Assembly (NCBI GenBank): GCA_023014365.1
Contig: JAEBUN010000019.1
Span: forward strand, 1-64,000
Source: Lepiota brunneoincarnata
Taxonomy: Eukaryota; Basidiomycota; Agaricomycetes; Agaricales; Agaricaceae
Reading direction: 5' to 3'
Length of the DNA: 64,000 nt
How positions within the stretch are numbered: the first letter of the stretch is position 1; each line of letters starts with the position of its first letter. The translations under genes and the position numbers were made by a program. Under the pieces are notes generated by a model. It worked only from the letters and a program-made list of their open reading frames with translations. It made no database searches and had not been told where the DNA came from. Below, piece by piece: positions 22,601 to 32,576 of this stretch.

Positions 22601-23224
22601 GGTGGACAACCATCTAAGACCTGACTTGGCGACCCGGCCAATCAGGAAAAAATGCTGTTTCTGGGGTTGTACAAGGTTCTAAATGGATCTTGCAGGCTAT
22701 TGTAAAGTAGCGAGATCATTCCACAACTTGTAAGATCTTTTTGGAGCCTGGCATCATCCCTGAACGTCCCGTATTGGTCTTGGATTGACTCTTTCCTGGA
22801 CCCCCACTCAAACAAGCATTATTTGTGAGGATTTGGCCAGTGTTGTTCCGCATGCGGAATATGTCAATCTAATCACACGCCACGTTATCCTCGGGATGAA
22901 AAGGAAGGCCGACACACAGAGAGAAATGCTGAGGATACTAACACTACTACACAACGCTCCCAAGCAATCAATCCATACAACACCGTACCACGCACGATCC
23001 CTCACCATTCCCCCCCCCCCGGCCTCAGGGTCTCCCTGGTCTCCTCATGCCAGGTACAATTACACAATGGGCATACCCAAAGCTGTAATGACGGGTGGGG
23101 AGCGTGTGGGACACTATCAGATGCTAGGATATTATGCATCAGGTTTGATTTTTCTTCATCGATTGTCATAGATCAGGAATTGGAATATATACCCCATACA
23201 ATATTACACCTGAGGATATTCCGG
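22601..23224. other. Spacer of cassette 2
   Basis: No gene is supported. The plus frame 22785-23171 (128 codons) has no motif and no conserved counterpart in the other cassettes. Confidence 0.35.
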
Positions 23225-23407
23225 TTACTGTCCATTTCTTCTATTGTCGTCAACGGGAGCGAAGATCACTCTATTGTGTTGATGCAAGTAGCCTGAATCG
23301 ACCGCGGTTAGTCCGGTCCCGCCAAAGCTTGTTCTGATCCTCTCCCTTGCTACCGGTGGGTTCATCACAAGCGCTGTGATGTCCCAAAAATACACAATTA
23401 CCCCCAC
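23225..23407 (-). pseudogene. DUF6699-like relic, cassette 2
   Basis: The minus frame reads VIVYFWDITALVMNPPVAR then RIRTSFGGT, which lines up with ITVHFADISAPATNPAVTR and LRIATSFGET of the intact gene at 58772-59458. The rest of the domain is gone. Position and orientation relative to the cassette match the relics at 19440 and 24534. Confidence 0.6.
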
Positions 23408-23599
23408 TAATAAGACTCTAAAACACCCCAGATTATTTACAATTCCCTCCCCGCATGTGGCCCTTTATAGACCCGGCGCTCCACTCGCCACCCATTACCA
23501 ATTGACAAGGCCGTGCCGCTCGGGGGTGAGGTACTTGGGACCATGACGGGTAACCCTAGCCCTAAGTATCATGTTCCTTATCGTTCCACACACACACAC

Positions 23600-24260
23600 G
23601 CACCCACAGACAGCTGGAGTATGTCTATATCGTGTATTGTACCACTAAAAATTGTGCCACGCGTCCAAAAGCCGGAATGTTAAGAGCCCCGTGTCCATTG
23701 ATCAAGGCCGGGATCGAGGAATTCGACGTTTTAGGAAGGTCGAACAATCGGCCTAGTGGAGTGCGAAAGCTATTTAATATGCACTATACTATTGGATTGG
23801 TGGGTCCAAGAATCGTGAATCTGTTTATTGACACAACTGGAAAACAGAGAGCCAGACACTGCTTCCATATGACTCGGATTATATGCGAAAATATCAGATA
23901 AGGATATAACAGCCATAGATATCGGTTGCCTAGGGCTAGTGATCGGATATTCATTATATTCACAGTGGTGATGCCCTTGTCTGATATTTTAGCATACAAC
24001 CAAATGGATATCTCGCGCTTCAAATCAAGCAGCGAGGGCAGTTTGGGACCTTGTATGATTACAGAGATGATGACGCCGAGGTGCAGAAGCGAACAATTTG
24101 AGGCCCAAAGCCCGGCCTTGGTGATGCGGCTCAAGTTGCTCAGTGTTGCTCCGCCGTGGAATGTCAGCCTCCCATTCCTCATCAACCACCTTCAGATTTG
24201 GACTAATTCTCATTTGGGTCAGGTAAAATGGAAGATTGGTGGAGGTAAAGCGATGTAGTG
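23600..24260 (-). repeat. Upstream module without its small ORF (cassette 3)
   Basis: The stretch GTATGTCTATATCGTGTATT to ACGTTTTAGGAAGGTCGAAC is repeated at 28630-28760. From 23761 the words GTGCGAAAGCTATTTAAT, TTGGTGGGTCCAAGAATCGT and AAAACAGAGAGCCAG copy the cassette module at 30235-30340. No small ORF is seen to its left. Confidence 0.6.
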
Positions 24261-24533
24261 AGGTATTAAAGGCGTTTCCACGTACACAAGAGTATATCCA
24301 TACAACACCGGCACCATAAACAGCTTCCTTCCCGGCAGCTCGTTCAGCCCCAATCTACGGCGGGTTGCGCAGTCAATATGTCTGATCCACGCCCAAAATG
24401 TAATGATGAGTGGGTTGTTGTGACCACGCGTCAGTTATAATCATCATCTTGGCGTATTCGAACGTGTGCATCACATAGAAACAAATTCCAGCACTGCTCA
24501 TTCTTCCATTGCGATCGCGAACATCGATGACAA
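24261..24533. other. Duplicated spacer matching 30740-31035
   Basis: AATCTACGG(C/T)GGGTTGC, TCAATATG and GTAATGATGAGTGGG are shared in order with the right-hand copy. It is part of the 3.7-kb segmental duplication. Confidence 0.6.
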
Positions 24534-24899
24534 TTACGTTATTGTGTTAGTTAAATTTCGCTTGGTCAAAGGAACCACAGTTGCTCTTCCGTCCCGCCAA
24601 AGCTTGTTCTGACCATTTGCCCTCCTCCGCGTTGGCACCAATGGGTTCGTCGCTGGCGTTGCAATGTCCCCGGAGATGCGCGGCCACCCCCGATGATAAC
24701 CTCTGCATTTTTTGACGTTGATTGCGGGCATGTTTGTATACTCACACCCGCACTTCACCCGCCATGGATTACCAACTTTGTTCCCCGTCACGCTGCTCGA
24801 AATATGGCAAGTCACCCACGAGGTATCTTGGAGTGGCGTAGGGACTTTTATGGTCTCACCGGGACTTGTCTCTCCTCTCCCGTCCTTTGGGCGTCTCAA
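24534..24899 (-). pseudogene. DUF6699-like relic fused to a conserved unknown segment, copy A
   Basis: The minus frame (121 codons) contains GETSPGETIKVPTPLQDTSW, VTCHISSSVTGNKV and, further on, DIATPATNPLVPTRRRANGQ. The last piece matches the PATNP core of the DUF6699-like genes. The first matches GESIQVPAPLQHTSWVTC at 31254-31469. The parallel survival of the first piece in two copies may mean it was a coding exon, but no complete gene can be drawn. It lies in the 3.7-kb duplication. Confidence 0.5.
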
Positions 24900-26097
24900 G
24901 AGGCAATAGTCTTGGACTGACGCGTCGTCGGTGTCATTCCTACACGTATGCGCTCACTTCGCAGGCCTATCATCCTATGGATGTTCCTATCCACAGCATT
25001 CCAACGTCTACTTGTGCATTTTTGCTTTAACGGTTCTCAGTCCTAGCCAAGTCTGCCATGCTTTGGGTGAGTGTATGTATATTTTCGAGTGTGTTAGTTT
25101 CCCGGCGTTCAACACACCGCTTTGCAGTTCAAGATAATACTCGCCTGCAAGTGGCGATGTCAACTTGATCGTTCGGGTCCCTCATCCCTGATCAACGTTG
25201 TTCTAAACCCACAACGAGTTTCTCGACCCTGAGTTGTGTGAATTGCTCACAAGCGCCCTTTTGCACCCCCGCAAATTGAATGAAATTTCTGCATGCCAGG
25301 GTTTGAATAATGGGTACTGCGAGATTTGCAGAGCAGCCTTCCTTGGACCATATTAAAATTCCTTAATGTGGGGTGGCTTTGAGTGTTTGTCCTTGATGGC
25401 CCCAGGATTGAACTAACACAGCATGTTAATGCCTTCCAGGACGCAGGAGAAACTATATGATAGTTACAGTAGTGGTCGCTAGTATTTATCTCCAGTCAGG
25501 GAATACTACAGATTAGGGCTAGTACAGTCCGCTCCCCTTTACCAATCCAGAATGTCATCCGTTGACAATCCGGCGAAGGGACATCTTCATTGGGTCTATG
25601 TAGTGAAACGAACACAAATTCAAGCTCCCCCCATTTAATGGTCAGGCCTGGGGGGAAGGAGTCGCGAAGAGGTAAGGGCGCCGTGAATCGCATTGCAAGA
25701 GTTTTATCCACCGCCGTTGATGGGTGAAATCGGATGATGTCGTGCTCATAGCGGTCAGCCGCCTGTTGGTGCACGTCACATAAACAAGCTAGATTTACGT
25801 CATAACATAATAGGACGCACCGAGCTCAGTCTCGGACCTTCCGAGAGCCGTTGGAGGAAATGTAGAAAGTGTTTGTCTTCATAAAAACTCCGTGTGCGAT
25901 GAAAATGGTTGAAGTTGAAGGAGAAAAGTTCTGCCATAATCTCCAGTCGTCTCGAATCTTCCACCAATGCACACATATACCAAACGTTGCGACTGACAAA
26001 GCCAGAGATACGTTTGTCATCCCCTACGTCACCGACCCAACGTGAATTATCAGGTGAAGATTCATCGTGTGTAGGGGTGGAACAGTCTGATGGAGGG
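24900..26097. other. Duplicated 3' flank of NACHT copy A
   Basis: Alignable with 31470-32576 (for example GTTAGTTTCCC(G/A)GCGTTCAAC, CAGCCTTCCTTG(G/A)ACCAT, TATTAGGGCTAGT) and, from about 25465, also with 53796-54405. A minus frame at 25800-26297 overlaps the end of the NACHT gene in another register. It carries SRWVGDVGDDKRI, partly kept in copy B (PRWVGDVEDDKCI), so a further 3' exon is possible, but no acceptable splice pair was found. Confidence 0.55.
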
Positions 26098-28122
26098 TCA
26101 GCACAGCTGAACGTGATAAAGAGAACACCCACGTTTAAGTCTACAATTCGATTGAAGAAGGTAATTGTACCAGCGGAGGGCGAGTACCGCGACATCATGA
26201 CGGGCTTGATCCATATCCAAGGCAAATGACTGGGATCGGGTTGGATCTTGGAGAAAGTCTGGAAATGATTTATGAAAGAAAGTAAGAGGTTTTTCATGGG
26301 CTAATTTGGGAGGGGGGACATCAATGACAGAGTGCAGATTGCGAAGAGCTGAGTAGAAGGCATCCTTGCGAATGCCAAGAAATCGCCCAACTTCGGAGAC
26401 TCTCTCAAAACGGGTGGCGCCCCCGAATATTACATAGGATGGAGAAAGAATGTGAAATGCAATGATGCGCTTAGCAGTGGGAAGCGTGGATTGAGGAACC
26501 CGATTCATGATCTGCATGTGAAAGGCATCCAGAGCCCCCAAAGGTGTCACTTTGTCCCTCGCCCCAATCGCATCAAGGTATGCAAGACATATTTCCAGTT
26601 GCATGTCAGGCGACAGGCTCCCGTCACCAATAAAGTGGAGAACCACCAAGGCAAGGATTGGGAGTCCTCCAACACTCTGTGAGAGCAGCTGCAGTTTGGA
26701 CTCTTTCGGCCATCGTACTTGACCCGGAGTAAGGTCCCATTCGGTCACATCGTGAATCTCCTGCAGTCCGTCTTTGAGAATATGGTAAACGTCCCGGACA
26801 TCCTGTTCAGCGTCACACGTGATCCCCTCACGCCCGCAATCGATCGGAGGATCGGCTCTGGCGAATGCACGTTTGAGATGCCACTCAGGACGGCTGCAAA
26901 CCAGCCACAGGAGTGGGCATGGGCTATCGGCCAATTGCCGAACATAGTCCCCAATGAGTGTAACGAGCTGACATTGAGCAACCTCATCACTGCACTCGTC
27001 GACTCCATCAACGATGACAACGAGAGGTTTATGGGTGGTGTTGGCGGCAGTATGTCGAGCTGCTAGGAGCGTGAATGGGTCGACGATGAGCTTCCGAAAC
27101 TGAATGGAGAGTGTCTTGTCGAGGATGGAGGGGTCATGGGACAAGATGTGCGTTATCAAATGATTATATCCTGCATCCCGGCTGGCGAGCTGGTAAGCGA
27201 CTGTGGCGACGACGCCCTTGGGACTGTCGCGGTTTTGCAACTTGGAAAAGAAGAAGGACGCTCCAAGCTGCCTGAGTTCTTGACAGCGCTCGGCAAACGT
27301 CTGAGCAACAGCCGACTTGCCAGCACCCGCGGGACCTGACAGCCATATAAAGTCCCAAGCCCGTTTCTCACCCAACAGCCATTTGTTAAGGGTGTCCAGC
27401 AATTCCGTGCGTGTTTCAGGGTGACATCTCGACGGTGGATCGCGGTCGGACGAGTCCACCTCCGCGCCGGGAACTCACTTTTGGTTGAGCAGAAGGAGAA
27501 CTGGTCGACTTGAATCAACTGATAGCCTGATAGATATACTATACCAGAAAGGATCGTACCCGTTCCACCGCTGTCAAGGTTTTGGAAAAACTCGTGAAGG
27601 AATTTGGGATCTTTGAATGGTTTACTGTTGACCTTGTAAATTATCTTCTCAGCGAAGGTGGAATTTTCAATCTTAATGTCGTGGGCACCCGCAAAAAAAC
27701 TAGCCGAGGTACAAGTAGAGGGCTCTGATATACAAAATAAACCCACTAGTCAATATGAATCTCGTTCAGGATAGGCAATACGCACGATTCGATCGGTCGG
27801 AAGTATTGTGGGCCCTCTGCTGTTCGGGTACCGAGTTTTGTTCAGCTATAGACTTGGGGGCATCCAAATGATGGTTTGCTATGTTCGATGCGGGCGGGGC
27901 ATCGGTGACTGTCATGTGCTTATTCGATAGTGTGGTGGTGGCGACATCTTGCCCTGTGATGCTACAGGATGATGCCTGACTCGCTATCTCTGACGCAACT
28001 GTAGGTATTGTACGTATGGGTGTAGGAACTTCAGGTAGGGGTCCAGGTGGAAGAGGACATTTTGAGGAAAATATTATTCGGAAAAACAATCTCTTTGCCC
28101 CGGGGGGCTTGGATGGGGACAT
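26098..28122 (-). CDS. NACHT-domain STAND NTPase, copy A (three exons, intact)
   Basis: Exons on the minus strand: 28122-27786, 27724-27545 and 27473-26098. The introns (61 and 71 bp) have GTGCGT...ATCAG and GTATAG...GTGAG ends and the frame is kept across both, giving 630 codons. Exon 1 (ATG, MSPSKPPGAKRLFF) is a Pro/Ser-rich leader. Exon 2 has FFAGAHDIKIENSTFAEKI, the short segment that precedes NACHT domains in mushroom proteins. Exon 3 opens DRDPPSRCHPETR, then shows Walker A GPAGAGKSAVAQTF, the sensor-like LGASFFFSK and Walker B PLVVIVDGVDECSD. The helical part contains PLLWLVCSRPEWHLKRAF and the end HEKPLTFFHKSFPDFL. No WD40 or ankyrin repeats follow. Family members are NTP-driven switches in fungal non-self recognition; this role is inferred. 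It is the only undamaged copy of three here. Confidence 0.85.
27474..27544 (-). other. Intron 2 of NACHT copy A
   Basis: 71 bp, GTATAG at the donor and GTGAG at the acceptor. Splicing turns GTGTILS plus G|TT into V and continues PGAEVDSSDRDPP. Copy C has the same intron with a GTGTAG donor. Confidence 0.8.
27725..27785 (-). other. Intron 1 of NACHT copy A
   Basis: 61 bp, donor GTGCGTATTG, acceptor TATATCAG. It joins TSDRSN and QPSTCTSASFF through a split CAG codon. The same signals are present in copy C. Confidence 0.8.
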
Positions 28123-28240
28123 GATGGCTGGGGAGACAGAGGGATCCGATGAGGAGACGCCCATGCAGTTGTGCATACTAATTTTGGAACCCAGGTCACG
28201 ACACCAGGCAGAGGTAACCCACGGTTCTACGGAACTCATA
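28123..28240 (-). repeat. Conserved 5' flank of NACHT genes A and C
   Basis: GATCCGATGAGGAGACGCCC, GGAACC(C/T)AGGTCACGACACC and CATAAGCCT are shared with 56435-56560. Copy C holds this segment twice. In frame it reads WCRDLGSK and CMGVSSSD, so it may be an upstream exon or a 5' UTR. Confidence 0.55.
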
Positions 28241-29149
28241 AGCCTTGCGTTGGCCTCGCCCCAAATAGCCTACCGCCCACTTGGCCTTGCTCGATGTTAC
28301 GCTAGAACAACAACCTGATTTTTGATGGTTGCTTCCCCCCTCCTTGGTGGTCGTCAGGATCTTTCTTAACTCTGTTGCCTGTGTTTTAATTCATATCGCC
28401 CCCAGTCAGCCCATGTTGGTGAATCCGGTGCCTACCGTTCCACGGATCCCATATAACCTCGTGCCAATGTGCATAGGCTTTCGGTTATTCGAAATGTCAA
28501 GATACGGACCGCTGTTAGCTCGGTTCAAGTTGTCGAGCAAGACCTGGGGCTCAATCTGGAGTAGTAGCCGTCCACACACGCACCCATCGAGAACCCAAAC
28601 CCCAGACAATCCTCCATAGTTTTTCGAGACAGCTCAAAGTATGTCTATATCATGTATTGTACCACTATTATACCATGCATCCAAAAGCCGGAAGATCAAG
28701 GCCATGGGAGTTGATGCAGGGTGAGAAAAGTTCAACGTTTTAGGAAGGTTGAACGATAGTGATCAGGGCGGTAGGGAGATGTAGAGCCCCGAATCGAGTC
28801 GACACTGCCACCTGCAGGTGAGTTTCGTCTTGGGCTAGCCAAGCAGTGTGCTGAATACCGTAAAGCTAAGACGGCTATCAATTGAACTAGCCATGTGTGT
28901 TGAGCTCTCTCGGAAGCAGACACAAAATTACCTATAGCATGACTGACTGACAGGACGCTGACCGAGATCGGTTATAGTAATATGCGCGAGTGGGTACCGA
29001 AATGCTGTGGTTGGGAATCTGTAAGATGACGCCCCGTGAGGCAAGTGCGTTCACAGATCCAGCCGAGTTACCGGTGTTTCTCAAGGGGTATTCTCGCTGT
29101 CGACTGCGGACTTTACTTGCTCGATCCTTATGATTTTCTATGACCCCAT
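28241..29149. other. Spacer between NACHT copy A and cassette 4
   Basis: No gene is supported. 28630-28760 repeats the words of 23610-23750 (GTATGTCTATATC, CATCCAAAAGCCGG, ACGTTTTAGGAAGGTTGAAC). The rest is not recognised. Confidence 0.4.
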
Positions 29150-29470
29150 CTTTGATTTCTGTGTAACTCGCTCTGGATCAATGCGCAGTAGGGACTATCT
29201 TTACATTTCCTATAACCATTCTGAGTCCGGACCACCTATATAATGCATCCCATTACTCATTTGAACGCACGAGACGACCCTCGAGCATCGGATCGATCCC
29301 TTGGTCATCTTCTAGTGTACTTCTACTGTTCATTCAAAAAGGTCTTACTTTTGCCAAGGGCCGCATTTTCTGCTAGCCATCAGGTGAGTTCACTTTCCTC
29401 AGCTATATCCCGTGCCTTCTCAGTTGATGGAAGGACCGCAACCGGACGTACATCAGGAAAAGAAAAAAAT
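29150..29470 (+). repeat. Duplicated segment shared with 20080-20430
   Basis: See the copy at 20080-20430. Here too it stands at the left edge of a cassette, next to the tail at 29590. Confidence 0.65.
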
Positions 29471-29589
29471 TGTTACGGGGTTGCAGCTCTGATCATGAGA
29501 GCCGGGTGTGACATTGTCCCTAGTTACATCCTGTTTGATAACCCGATTGCGACTAAACCGCCAGTTTGATAAACATGGACCCTGGTATA

Positions 29590-29759
29590 GGGGCCCAGGA
29601 TTGAACCTGGGGAAGAAGGGAGCGTATTTATTTGTAAAAATGGTGTTATGTCGACGGCAACAGATTGAGGGGAGGGGGAACGGGATGGAAGGAACGGACA
29701 ATCGGTGGGGTGGATAGATAAGTGGGATACATTTAGCTCAACGTTTGCGAATAGGCTTG
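29590..29759 (-). repeat. Conserved cassette tail, copy 4
   Basis: It contains CCAGGATTGAACCTGG, ATGGTGTTATGTCGACG, ACGGACAATCGG and GGGATACATTTAGCTCAACG. On the minus strand the first word is GGTTCAATCC between complementary 5-base arms, exactly a tRNA T-arm, but no other tRNA part is present. Confidence 0.6.
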
Positions 29760-30044
29760 CTAATCCTCCCTCACGCCATCTCTTGTTTCCCACTCCTCCT
29801 TCACGGACTGCTTAATCACACTTTGTGTGGCTAGAAGTTTCTCTTCTGCCTTCGCCAATTCCCTGACCCGCCGCGCAAGCTTTTGCTTGTCACGGCCCTT
29901 CTCTGCAGCTACTACATTTCCCTGAGCCGTGTTTACAGCCGCCTGGGCCTCTTGCAAATCCAATTGTAATGACACAGACAGTTTTTTTTGAAGCCGGAGG
30001 TCCTGGCCCGTCATTCGTTCGTAATTGCTAGTAGTCATTGCCAT
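29760..30044 (-). CDS. Small coiled-coil protein of cassette 4
   Basis: An ATG-started frame of 94 codons. Almost the whole protein after SNYERMTGQDL is a charged Ala/Lys/Glu/Gln-rich helix (LQLDLQEAQAAVNTAQGNVV, AKAEEKLLATQ), a typical coiled coil. Its first 20 and last 15 residues recall the ORF of cassette 1. It has a conserved upstream module and tail on the same strand. No localisation signal is seen. The function is unknown. Confidence 0.55.
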   Translation of the reverse strand: MAMTTSNYERMTGQDLRLQKKLSVSLQLDLQEAQAAVNTAQGNVVAAEKGRDKQKLARRVRELAKAEEKLLATQSVIKQSVKEEWETRDGVRED

Positions 30045-30440
30045 CGGGGCGTATTGAGTGTGGAGTTGCTCTGTGGTGCACGTTGCTGGTCGTCGTACAA
30101 TTAGCGTGAAGGACGGGGGAGGTGGTATTCAATTACCGCTTACTCGTTATTCCGTTCGGCCGCCAATCAGCTCAATGTCAGAAACCGAGGGCAGTATTAG
30201 AAGAGAAGTGGCTTTTACAATGTTGTCTGGTGTAGTGCGAAAGCTATTTAATCCGTACTGTACTGTACATATAGTCGGATTGGTGGCTCCGAAGATCGCG
30301 GATCTATTCGGTAGAACTGAAAAACAGGGAGCCAGGCACTGCTGGCTTATGACTATTTCGGAGCGTGCAATATCCTTTGATTATATGCTAAAATACCAGA
30401 CAAGGGTATAATAATAACATAAATATGCAATCACTCAGAG
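30045..30440 (-). repeat. Conserved upstream module, copy 4
   Basis: Same ordered words as copies 1-3: GGGCGTATTGAGTGTGGAG, GTCGTACAATTAGCGTGAAG, CAGTATTAGAAGAGAAGTGG, GTGCGAAAGCTATTTAATC, GATCTATTCGGTAGAACTG, ACAGGGAGCCAGGCACTGCT. It directly precedes the ORF, as expected for a promoter and 5' leader. Confidence 0.7.
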
Positions 30441-31035
30441 CCAGCTAGCCATTGGACGTTCATTATATTCTTCGCATTCAAATATAGTCATACGCGGGGA
30501 GGGGCAGTTTGGGGCCCCATATGATTTCAAAGGGGATGACGCCGAGGTGGTGAAGCGAACAATTTGGGGGTTCAAAGCCCAGCCCTTGTGATGCGGATCA
30601 AGTTGCTCCACCCCGGAATGTCGGCCTCACATCTCTCATTAGCTACATTCGGGTTTGGACCTGCGTCTGGTTCTCATTTGGGTCGGGTAAAATGGAAGAC
30701 TGGTAGAGTAGAGCAACAACTGGCAGCGAAGTATTAAGGACACACTTCCACGTACATAATATAATGCTCCTAAGAGTCAATCCATACAGTACCGGTACCA
30801 TATACAGCTTCCTGGCGTTTTCATTCAGCCCTAATCTACGGTGGGTTGCACAATCAATATGTTGGATCTACACCCAAAACTGTAACGATGAGTGGGCCGC
30901 TGTGACCATCGTCTTGGCGTCTTGGCTTGAGCATTCGAACGTGTGCACCACATATGAACAAATTCCAGCAACTTCTCATTTCTTCCATTGCGATCACAAT
31001 AGCGAAAATCAACGACAATCACCTTATTGTGTTAG
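30441..31035. other. Duplicated spacer (matches 23900-24533)
   Basis: Part of the 3.7-kb duplication, with no protein call. The counterpart words are listed at 24261-24533. Confidence 0.55.
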
Positions 31036-31469
31036 TTAACCCTGCTTGACCAAAGGAACCACATTTGCTTGTCTGTAGTAGTCCGACTCGCCAGAGCTTG
31101 TTCTGACCCTTTGCCCTCCTCTGCCTTGGCACCAGTGGGTTCGTCGCTGGTGTTGCGGTGTCCCCATAAATGTACAGTCCTGCTGATAGACCTCTGGATT
31201 ATTTGACATTATTTGCAGACTTTCACTGCGTGTGTCCTTGCTACAGCCGCATTTCACCCGCCACCAATTGCCAATTTGTTGCCAGCAACACTGGTCAGAG
31301 TAAGGCAAGTCACCCACGAGGTGTGCTGCAGTGGCGCAGGGACTTGTATGGACTCACCAGGACTTGTCTCTCTCCCCCCTGGATAAACACGCCACGTCTT
31401 CTCCCATTCATTGAGCGTCTCAAGAGGCAATGGTCGTAGACTGACGCCGTTGGTGTCATTCCTACACAT
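31036..31469 (-). pseudogene. DUF6699-like relic with conserved unknown segment, copy B
   Basis: Two minus frames (31036-31317 and 31254-31469) together correspond to the single frame at 24534-24899, so copy B has suffered a frameshift near 31260-31310. GESIQVPAPLQHTSWVTC and SVAGNKL match copy A. The PATNP core survives only at the DNA level (TGGGTTCGTCGCTGGTG). Confidence 0.5.
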
Positions 31470-32576
31470 ACGTACTCGCTTTGCTGGGGATCGTCTTACG
31501 GATGTTCCTGCATTTTGCTTTAACGGCTCTCAGTCCTGCCAGTCTATCATGCTTTAGGTGAGTGTGTGTATATTCCTGAGTGCGTTAGTTTCCCAGCGTT
31601 CAACACACCGTTTCGCAGTTTAAGATGATACTCGCCTGCGAGTGGTGATGTCAAATTGATCGTTGTGGTCTCTTGTCCCTGATCAACGTTGTTCAAGCCC
31701 ACAATGAGCCTCTCGACCCTGAGTTATATGAATTGCTAATAGCGCCCTTTCGCACCCTACAATGCGAACGAAATTGGATGCCGGGTTTTGGATAATTGGT
31801 ACTGCGGGAGTTGTTCAGCAGCCTTCCTTGAACCATAAAAATACTTTAATGTGGGTGGCCTTGAGTGTTCGTCCTCGATGGTCCCAGGATTGGAGTAACC
31901 CTGCGCGTCGATGTCTCCCTGGACGCAGGAGAAACTATACAATAGTTACAGTCGCGGCCGCTAGTATTTATGTCCAGTCACCTAAGACTACATATTAGGG
32001 CTAGTGCAGTCCGCTCCCCTTTACCAATTCAGAATGCCATCCGGTGACTACCTGGCGAGGGGCCAACTTCATTGGGCCTATGTAGTGAAACAAAATTAAA
32101 ATCAAGGCCCGTAATGGTCAAACCCAGAGGGAGAGAGTCGCGAAGAGGCAAGGGCGCCGTGAATCGCATTGCAAGAGTTTTATCCATCGCCGTTGATGGG
32201 TGAAATCGGATCAAGTCATGCTCATGGTAGTCATCCGCCTGCTGGTACAAGTCCAATAAACAAGTCGGATTTGCGACATCACACGATTGGACGCACCGAG
32301 CTCAGTCTCGGACGTTTCGAGAGCCATTGGAGAAAAAGCAAAAAGCGCTCATCTTCAGAGACACTCCAGCTGGGGGGAGAAGGGTTGAACTTGAACTTGA
32401 AAAGTTCTGCCAGAATAGCTGGTCATCTCGAATCTTCCACCAATGCGCACATATCCCAAACATTGAACCTGAGAAATTCAAAGATACATTTGTCATCCTC
32501 TACATCACCAACCCAACGAGGTGAAATTTCATTGTGAGTGGAGGTGGAACAGTCTGAGCAAGGGTCAGCACAGCCG
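31470..32576. other. Duplicated 3' flank of NACHT copy B
   Basis: Aligns with 24930-26097 over its whole length; no separate gene. The frame overlapping the NACHT end (32423-32929) reads the alternative register also seen in copy A. Confidence 0.55.

Noticed and set aside
25800..26297. A separate gene of 165 codons overlapping the end of NACHT copy A.
   Set aside because: It overlaps the NACHT frame in another register and is open only partly in copies B and C; at most it is a missed 3' exon.
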